Origin: an uncultured Holophagaceae bacterium
GTDB taxonomy: Bacteria; Acidobacteriota; Holophagae; Holophagales; Holophagaceae
Length of the DNA stretch: 64,000 nucleotides
Assembly (NCBI GenBank): GCA_903913215.1
Contig: CAIWKE010000003.1
Location: 310,001 to 374,000 of the forward strand
Reading direction: 5' to 3'
The translations under genes were made by a program, and so were the position numbers. Below are positions 59,151 to 64,000 of this stretch, in pieces. The notes beneath the pieces were generated by a model. The model worked only from the letters and a program-made list of their open reading frames with translations, did not search any database and was not told where the DNA came from. Position 1 is the stretch's first letter, and the number at the start of each line of letters is the position of its first letter.

Positions 59151-59357
59151 ATTAACCGCAGAGAACGCAGAGAGCGCAGAGGAAAATAGAGTGCGGCGAA
59201 ACCCCTGGATGAGGAGGCCCTTGCCAAGGTCGATTCCCACAGGAATATCCGTTCCTCAGATCTGGGCACTGCCGTTGAGTGCTTTTTCTCCGCGTTCTCA
59301 GCGTTCTCCGCGGTTGGCGTTTTCTTTCTCTGCGCCCTCTGCGTCCTCTGCGGTTAC
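59151..59357. repeat. Interspersed palindromic repeat, CGCAGAG subfamily, composite
   Basis: Left arm ATTAACCGCAGAGAACGCAG and onward; ~110 bp of unrelated spacer; then a CTCCGCGTTCTCAGCGTTCT module and a second right arm CTCTGCGCCCTCTGCGTCCT ending GCGGTTACC. It ends 8 bp from the CAP-protein stop (59365). Confidence 0.83.
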
Positions 59358-59364
59358 CTATTTT

Positions 59365-60048
59365 TTAGGGGTTCGGCACGAAGCCGTCCGCATAGTCGAT
59401 GACGGTCACCACTTTGTAGAGCGTGTGCGGGGCGCTGCCGGCGCCGGCCTGGTGGAGGTCGGGATTGAAGAGGTTGTGGCGGTGGCCCCGGTTGGCCACG
59501 CCGTCATCAATGAGGAGCTGGAAGACCACCTGGTGGGCGTCCACCTCCAGCGTCCCGATGTTCTCCGCCACCAGGCCCTGCCAGGTGCCCAGGCGGTTGA
59601 GGCGCTCCGAGAGGCGGCTGCCGTCGGCTCCCACGTGCTCCAGAGCGCCCCGGGGCCCCAGGTCCTGGGCATGAAGGCGGGCGGCCCGGGCCAGGCCCTC
59701 ATTGAAGCGCAGCGGCCCCAGGGGCCTCACGGTCTCCAGAAAGCGGATGGCCTCATCCACGGCGGCAAGGCCCTCATCAGTGCGCAGGGGAATGCGTCCA
59801 GGGCGCAGCCAGAGCGTGCCCTCGAAGTCCCGCAGCGCCCGCAGCTCCCGGGCGAAGGCCCGGGGCTGCACCCGCACGTCGCTCATGGCCTGGACGACCG
59901 CGCGGTCCTCGGCCAGGGCCAGCTTCGTGGCGGGCACGGGAACCGGGGCCGAGACCGGATCTGGCGCCTGGGCCCCAAGCCCCCCGCACAGCACGCTGAA
60001 CGCCATCGGGAGGGACCAGCGCAGCGCAGGAAGGAGGGGGACCCGCAT
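59365..60048 (-). CDS. Exported CAP/SCP-domain protein
   Basis: 227 residues from the ATG at 60048 (GAGG upstream). Signal peptide WSLPMAFSVLCGGLGA; CAP domain with FNEGLARAARLHAQDLGPRG, LEHVGADGSRLSERLNRLGT, ENIGTLEVDAHQVVFQLLID and RGHRHNLFNPDLHQAGAG. The His-Glu pairs of the CAP cavity are present. Last gene of the GntR-ABC operon, 22 bp after the permease. Function unknown in bacteria. Confidence 0.87.
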   Translation of the reverse strand: MRVPLLPALRWSLPMAFSVLCGGLGAQAPDPVSAPVPVPATKLALAEDRAVVQAMSDVRVQPRAFARELRALRDFEGTLWLRPGRIPLRTDEGLAAVDEAIRFLETVRPLGPLRFNEGLARAARLHAQDLGPRGALEHVGADGSRLSERLNRLGTWQGLVAENIGTLEVDAHQVVFQLLIDDGVANRGHRHNLFNPDLHQAGAGSAPHTLYKVVTVIDYADGFVPNP

Positions 60049-60070
60049 GGACACCTCGGAGCAGAAGATC

Positions 60071-60877
60071 CTATCGGATCCCGTGGGTTCGGGCCTGAGT
60101 CTGCACCGCGGCCGGCCGGTGCTTGAGGGTCCAGACCACCTGGGCCCAGCCCCCCAACAGCACCAGGACCAGGGTGGAGGCCATGGTGAGCGACACCCAG
60201 CGGTGGCCCCGCTGCAGATCCGCCCGTCCCTCGGAAACCTGGAGGTAGCCCGCCACGGCGAGGCCCAGGCTGACGGCGATGAGCAGGCCCAGCCAGAGGT
60301 GGGCCATCTCCCGGAAGCCGTCCACGGCCATGAGCCTCAGGCTCAGGAGTCGCACCCCCAGGAAGAAGAGGGCCCAGGCGGCCAGATCCAGGGCCAGCCA
60401 GAGCGAGCGGGAGCGAACCTGGATGGAGAGCGCGTGGAAGAGCAGCAGCAGGACCAGACTGCCCGCCAGCCAGACCCCCATGATGGAGCCGACTTCCCGC
60501 ATCCCGAGTTGCCGCCAGAAGCCGCTCAGCAGCAGCGGTGGCAGGCAAGCCAGGAGCCCCGACAGGAAGGCCAGCCCCACCCCCGCGAGCACCTTGCCCA
60601 AGAAGATCTGGGCCTCATGCAGGGGCTGGTTCAGGAGGAAGCCGAAGCGCCGCTCTTCCAAGTCCCTGCTCAGCATGGTGGCCCCATAGAGGGCGGCCAC
60701 GGCCCAGGCGTACATGGTGCCGGTGGCCACCGCCAGGAAGGAGGTCTTGTCAAAGGCCTGGGCCGGATCTGGATTCAAGTGCAGCCCGATGAACTGCAGC
60801 AGGCCCATGCCCAGGGACAGCAGCAGCACGTTGCGGCGGCCAATCCACTCCCGACGGGTGACAGCGAGGACGCTCAT
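60071..60877 (-). CDS. ABC-2 type transporter permease
   Basis: 268 residues with six hydrophobic helices (LLLSLGMGLLQFIGLHLN, FLAVATGTMYAWAVAALYGA, FLGKVLAGVGLAFLSGLLAC, and others). MLSRDLEERRFGFLLNQPLH is the typical ABC-2 cytoplasmic segment. It starts within the ATPase stop (ATGA). With the ATPase it forms a YtrBC/BcrAB-like exporter for peptides or other envelope-active compounds. Confidence 0.88.
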   Translation of the reverse strand: MSVLAVTRREWIGRRNVLLLSLGMGLLQFIGLHLNPDPAQAFDKTSFLAVATGTMYAWAVAALYGATMLSRDLEERRFGFLLNQPLHEAQIFLGKVLAGVGLAFLSGLLACLPPLLLSGFWRQLGMREVGSIMGVWLAGSLVLLLLFHALSIQVRSRSLWLALDLAAWALFFLGVRLLSLRLMAVDGFREMAHLWLGLLIAVSLGLAVAGYLQVSEGRADLQRGHRWVSLTMASTLVLVLLGGWAQVVWTLKHRPAAVQTQARTHGIR

Positions 60878-61773
60878 GAGGCCACCTCCGTGTCCGCACC
60901 CACCAGGGTGACAAACAGCTCCTCCAAACTCAGATCCTGGACCTGCACCTCGGGTCGAGCCGCGAGCAGGGGCGCGGGATCGCCCTGGAGGACCGCTTCA
61001 CCGCCCAGGCTGCCCACGCGGAAACCCAGGGGCCCGTAGGGCGCCAGATCCTCCAGCCGCAGCGCCTGGGCCGGAGCCCAGCTGATTTTCCGGTACCGGG
61101 CCTTGAGGTCTTCCAGGCTCGCGTCCACCAGAAGGCGACCCTGGTGCAGGATGCCCACCCGATCCGCCAGCCCCTCGATGCCCGCCAGGTCGTGCGTGGT
61201 GATGAACACCGTGGTGCCCCGCTCTGCCAGCTCCCCCAGCAGCTCGTCGTAGACCTCACGCCGGGCCACGGCATCCAGGCCCAGGGTGGGGTCGTCCAGC
61301 ACCAGCAGGGAGGGGCGGGGCCCCAAGGCCAAGGCCAGGGAGACCTGGGCCTTCTGGCCCCGGGACAGCTTCCCGAAGGGCAGCTCCTGGGGCACGCGGA
61401 AGCGATGCAGGCGCGCCTCCACACCCACAGCGTCCCAGCTGGGATAGAGCCCGGCGCAAAACTGGAGGACCTGGCGGGTGGTCATGGTGGGAGGCGCGTC
61501 GGGCTCCTCGGAGACCACCCCTACGCGGTGCATGAGGCTGCGCCGTGAGGCCCAGACGTCCTGCTCGAACAACTCGATGTGGCCGCTGCAGGGCTTCTGG
61601 TGGCCCAGGAGGCAGCGTACCAGGGAGGTCTTGCCAGAGCCGTTGCGCCCCAGCAGGGCGTAGACCTGGCCCGGGGCCACGGTGAAGGTGACCTCTTCCA
61701 GAGCCACCATGCGGCCATAGCGGACACCCAGCTGGCGGCAGTCCACGGGATTCATCGCTACGGTGCTGGTCAT
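60874..61773 (-). CDS. ABC transporter ATP-binding protein
   Basis: 299 residues. Walker A LGRNGSGKTSLVRCLLGH, Q-loop GVVSEEPDAPPTMT, signature KLSRGQKAQVSLALAL (LSRGQ variant), Walker B SLLVLDDPTLGLDA and switch ITTHD. Such LSRGQ signatures are common in YtrB/BcrA-like ATPases. Overlaps the GntR stop by 4 nt. Confidence 0.93.
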   Translation of the reverse strand: MTSTVAMNPVDCRQLGVRYGRMVALEEVTFTVAPGQVYALLGRNGSGKTSLVRCLLGHQKPCSGHIELFEQDVWASRRSLMHRVGVVSEEPDAPPTMTTRQVLQFCAGLYPSWDAVGVEARLHRFRVPQELPFGKLSRGQKAQVSLALALGPRPSLLVLDDPTLGLDAVARREVYDELLGELAERGTTVFITTHDLAGIEGLADRVGILHQGRLLVDASLEDLKARYRKISWAPAQALRLEDLAPYGPLGFRVGSLGGEAVLQGDPAPLLAARPEVQVQDLSLEELFVTLVGADTEVAS

Positions 61774-62177
61774 GACTTCTCTCCCCGTCGGACTGGCTGA
61801 AAGGTTTTCCAGGCCGAAGCCAGGGCTGTGCTCGCATCGGGAAGGGTGGCGCTGACCGTCTGGGCCGTGGCGGCAAAGCGCAGGGCGCCCTCCCGCAACA
61901 TGGCGCCGCGCTCCGCGGCGCTGAACCCCGGCGGCCGCTCCGCCACATAGGTCCCGTCCCCCCGGCGGACACTCAAGACGCCCGCCTCCACCAGGTGCTG
62001 GTAGGCCTTGACCACGGTGTTTGGATTCACCCCCAGCTCCCGGGCCAGATCCCGCACCGAGGGCATCAGGGCCCCGGCGATGAGGCCCCCCGTGGCCACG
62101 AGGCGGCGCACGCCCTCCTCGATCTGCCGCCAGAGCGGTGCCGCGGCGCTGGGGTCCACCTGCAGAATGGCTTTCAT
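61770..62177 (-). CDS. GntR-family regulator, YtrA subfamily
   Basis: 135 residues: a winged-helix domain (IEEGVRRLVATGGLIAGALM, PSVRDLARELGVNPNTVVKA, YQHLVEAGVLSVRRGDGTYV) with a short C-terminal dimerisation helix. Short YtrA-type regulators sit in front of ABC exporters and repress them until a cell-wall-active compound or other signal appears. A perfect inverted repeat overlaps its promoter, implying autorepression. CAGGAGC precedes the ATG. Confidence 0.92.
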   Translation of the reverse strand: MKAILQVDPSAAAPLWRQIEEGVRRLVATGGLIAGALMPSVRDLARELGVNPNTVVKAYQHLVEAGVLSVRRGDGTYVAERPPGFSAAERGAMLREGALRFAATAQTVSATLPDASTALASAWKTFQPVRRGEKS

Positions 62178-62198
62178 GGTCCGGCTCCTGAAGTCGTC

Positions 62199-62222
62199 AC
62201 TGTATCACTGAACTAATACAGT
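62199..62222 (-). promoter_or_regulatory. Probable GntR operator, inverted repeat
   Basis: ACTGTAT (62199-62205) and ATACAGT (62216-62222) are exact inverted 7-mers with a 10-bp centre, in the promoter of the GntR-ABC operon. Confidence 0.7.
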
Positions 62223-62245
62223 AAGTCAGAAGCGTGCATCGTCAA
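62206..62245 (-). promoter_or_regulatory. Promoter of the GntR-ABC operon
   Basis: On the minus strand TTGACG (62240-62245) resembles a -35, and CTGTAT/TGTATT (about 62215-62221) a -10, separated by 18-19 bp. The -10 overlaps the inverted-repeat operator, so a bound repressor would occlude polymerase. Confidence 0.5.
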
Positions 62246-62270
62246 GAGGCAACTGAGATGTTTTTCCAGC

Positions 62271-63842
62271 TCAACCCACCTGGAACTGCCCCAACTGCTG
62301 CCGCAGCACCTTCATGGTGAAGGGCTTCGGCAGCAGAGATACGTGGGGATGGGCCTCGGCGAGGTCCAGGGCCACCTGGTCCGCGCGCCCCGTAGAGAGC
62401 AGCACGGGCAGTTTTGGATGCTGGGCCCGCAGTCGCACCAGGGTGTTGGCGCCGCTGAGGCCCGGCATGTTGAGATCGAGGATGACCAGGTCCGGCGCGG
62501 CGCGATCCACCAGCCATCCGAGGGCCTCCTCCCCGCTGGTGGAAACGGCCACCTCATGCCCCAGGGCCTGGAGCATCATCTGCACGGAACTCTGCACCAG
62601 CTCATCGTCGTCCACCAGCAGCACCCGCAGTGGGCGGCGGGTGGTCGGCTCGGCGCCCGATTCGGGCTGGGCGGGCAACGGCGCCGCCGCGTGGCAGGCC
62701 GGAAAGCGGAGGCTGATCCGGGTGCCCTGACCTGGTTCACTTTTCAGCTGCATCTGGCCCTGGTGGGATTTCACCGTGCTGTACACGATGGAAAGGCCCA
62801 GGCCCGTCCCCTTGCCCACCTCCTTGGTGGTGAAGAAGGGATCCAGGGCCTTGGCCAGCACTTCCTTGGGCATGCCGGTGCCGGTGTCCTCCACCTCCAC
62901 CTCCACCCAGTCCGTGCCGAGGTTCCGGGTCCGCAGGGTGAGCGTGCCGTTCTCGGGCATGGCGTCCACAGCGTTCACGCAGAGGTTCATGATGGCGTGA
63001 GAGAGGGCGTTGGCGTCCCCCAGCATGGGCCGCAGGTCCGGGGTCAGCTCCCGCACCAGCCGGACCCGGGAGAGCGTGGTCCGTTCCAGCAGGCGGACCT
63101 CCTCGTGGATGAGCGCATTGAGGTTCAGTTCCAGGCACTCGGCGGGACTCTGACGGGCGAAGCGCAGCAGGCTCTTCAGCATGGTGCCACCCCGTTCCGA
63201 AGCCTGGATGATGGTGCCGAAGGCTCTGTAGACAGGGCTGCCCGGGGGCTGGGTCTCCATGTGGATGGAAGCCAACCCGAGGATGGCGCCCAGCACGTTA
63301 TTCATGTCATGCGCCACGCCGCCCGCCAGGCTGCCCAGGCTTTCCATCTTCTGGGCGTGGAGGAGTTGGGCCTGCAACTCCGCCTTCTCGGCCTCGTCCT
63401 GACGACGCTGCGAAATATCACGATGGAAGGCCAGCAACACCGGCATGTCCCCCCCGGACACCAGGCTCACCAGGACTTCCATGGCGATGGTGTGCCCGTC
63501 CTTGTGGACATGCTCCACCTCGAAGGTGAGGGCCTCGCCGGCCAGGATGCGGGCGATGCGCTCCGGGTGAGTGCGGAAGCCGCCGGGCACGTTGAGCTCC
63601 CGCAGGTTCATGGCCAGCATCTCGGCCTGGGTGTAGCCGTGCATGCGGGCAAAGGCCTCGTTCACTTCCAGAGCCTTGCCATCCAGGCTGTGCACCAGGA
63701 TGCCCTCGCTGGCCGTGCTGAACATCACCTGGTAGCGCTCGGCCTTTTCCTGCAGCAGGGTCAAGGACAGGGGGGCCTCGGAGCCGTCCGCCTGAGGCAA
63801 GCCTGGATCAGGCGTGGGCGCTGGGGGAACTGGGGAAGTCAT
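62271..63842 (-). CDS. PAS-containing hybrid sensor histidine kinase
   Basis: 523 residues, cytosolic. PAS domain about 35-150 (YQVMFSTASEGILVHSLDGK, EVNEAFARMHGYTQAEMLAM, VEHVHKDGHTIAMEVLVSLV). HisKA with H178 in AGGVAHDMNNVLGAILGLAS; HATPase with MNLCVNAVDAMPENG, DTGTGMPKEV and GKGTGLGLSIVY; a C-terminal receiver with DDDE near 410, phospho-Asp in VILDLNMPGL and Lys in LPKPFT. From HisKA to the end it is similar throughout to the kinase at 24265-25467, including EVGKGTGLGLSIVY. Paralogues, one with PAS and one with a coiled coil as sensor. Confidence 0.94.
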   Translation of the reverse strand: MTSPVPPAPTPDPGLPQADGSEAPLSLTLLQEKAERYQVMFSTASEGILVHSLDGKALEVNEAFARMHGYTQAEMLAMNLRELNVPGGFRTHPERIARILAGEALTFEVEHVHKDGHTIAMEVLVSLVSGGDMPVLLAFHRDISQRRQDEAEKAELQAQLLHAQKMESLGSLAGGVAHDMNNVLGAILGLASIHMETQPPGSPVYRAFGTIIQASERGGTMLKSLLRFARQSPAECLELNLNALIHEEVRLLERTTLSRVRLVRELTPDLRPMLGDANALSHAIMNLCVNAVDAMPENGTLTLRTRNLGTDWVEVEVEDTGTGMPKEVLAKALDPFFTTKEVGKGTGLGLSIVYSTVKSHQGQMQLKSEPGQGTRISLRFPACHAAAPLPAQPESGAEPTTRRPLRVLLVDDDELVQSSVQMMLQALGHEVAVSTSGEEALGWLVDRAAPDLVILDLNMPGLSGANTLVRLRAQHPKLPVLLSTGRADQVALDLAEAHPHVSLLPKPFTMKVLRQQLGQFQVG

Positions 63843-63925
63843 CCTGGGATCACCGGTGGAGTGGTTAAAGATCCCGGGAAGGGACTCCTATAGGATATCG
63901 GTCAGTCCTAGCCCCGCCATGAAAA

Positions 63926-63952
63926 CGGGGGCCGCATGGGCCCCCGCTCTTT
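63926..63952 (-). terminator. Terminator-like hairpin near the right edge
   Basis: GGGGGCC, loop GCATG, GGCCCCC on the + strand. On the minus strand it is followed by GTTTTC and on the + strand by GCTCTTTTT, so it could act both ways. It would end a gene entering from the right edge. Confidence 0.6.
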
Positions 63953-63972
63953 TTCGGTTTGCTTCGACCCGT

Positions 63973-64000
63973 CTAGGTCGCAGGTCCATCAATCTCGGCG
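63973..64000 (-). CDS. Possible 3' end of a gene entering from beyond the window
   Basis: Eight codons on the minus strand read AEIDGPAT followed by a TAG at 63973-63975, with a terminator-like hairpin ~20 bp further on. Too short to identify; the frame is inferred from the terminator position. Confidence 0.25.

Noticed and set aside
63955-64000. A tRNA-like segment at the right edge
   Set aside because: No cloverleaf can be drawn. The sequence fits better as the end of a minus-strand gene followed by a hairpin.

Overview
The window is a high-GC (roughly two thirds G+C by eye), densely coded chromosomal segment from a Gram-negative (diderm) bacterium. The diderm envelope is shown by tolB-pal-cpoB, a lipid-transport (Mce/Mla-type) ABC system, lipoproteins with lipoboxes and an FtsX-type ABC exporter. 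2-oxoacid:ferredoxin oxidoreductase and a tetraheme cytochrome c / four-cluster Fe-S / NrfD quinol module point to anaerobic respiratory metabolism. MiaE, an O2-using di-iron hydroxylase, suggests some oxygen exposure. My best guess is Acidobacteriota, class Holophagae (Geothrix/Holophaga-like). That is inference from gene content, not a sequence search. No rRNA, CRISPR array, integrase or transposase is visible.

Layout. 1-2.3 kb: PBP1A (C-terminus outside the window) diverges from nadK with only 29 bp between start codons. 2.3-5 kb: a loose stretch of small stress-type or hypothetical genes with at least one gene remnant. 5.2-8 kb: a four-domain ketoacid:ferredoxin oxidoreductase packed into two polypeptides. 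8.5-12.8 kb: ABC ATPase, FtsX permease and an AttH/CrtC-like lipocalin in one operon. 12.8-15.5 kb: secreted protein, cNMP-binding/DUF1003 membrane protein, split ThrE-type exporter. 15.6-24.3 kb: housekeeping (truB-rbfA, methyltransferase, pgk-tpiA, zinc-ribbon/lipoprotein pair, aroF, secG, tRNA-Leu(GAG), mutY). 24.3-25.9 kb: a hybrid histidine kinase frame cut by one in-frame ochre codon. 25.9-31 kb: tolB-pal-cpoB plus a GHMP sugar kinase, then rnhB-mutT. 31-42.8 kb: glycosyltransferase-M61 peptidase, TetR, miaE, EamA, DUF2520, tandem GNAT, elbB, aminotransferase and a histidine phosphatase, with many palindromic repeats. 43-47.8 kb: large membrane protein and the cytochrome/Fe-S/NrfD operon. 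47.9-56 kb: HD-GYP response regulator, guaA, MA-type peptidase, glyQS. 56.3-59.1 kb: YciI protein and an Mla-type ABC set. 59.4-62.2 kb: GntR-ABC-ABC2-CAP operon with an evident operator. 62.3-63.8 kb: a PAS hybrid histidine kinase paralogous to the broken one.

The most distinctive feature is a family of interspersed palindromic elements, at least ten loci in about 52 kb. Each arm is about three copies of an 8-10 bp unit. Four or more subfamilies have different unit sequences but the same architecture, and both arms change together. Most lie at gene 3' ends, one supplies the stop codon of a transporter gene, and one has been duplicated together with the start region of elbB. A second genome-level pattern is a -10-like hexamer 6-7 nt before the start codon with weak or no Shine-Dalgarno sequence (PBP1A, nadK, aroF, mutY, a hypothetical gene), which suggests leaderless transcripts.
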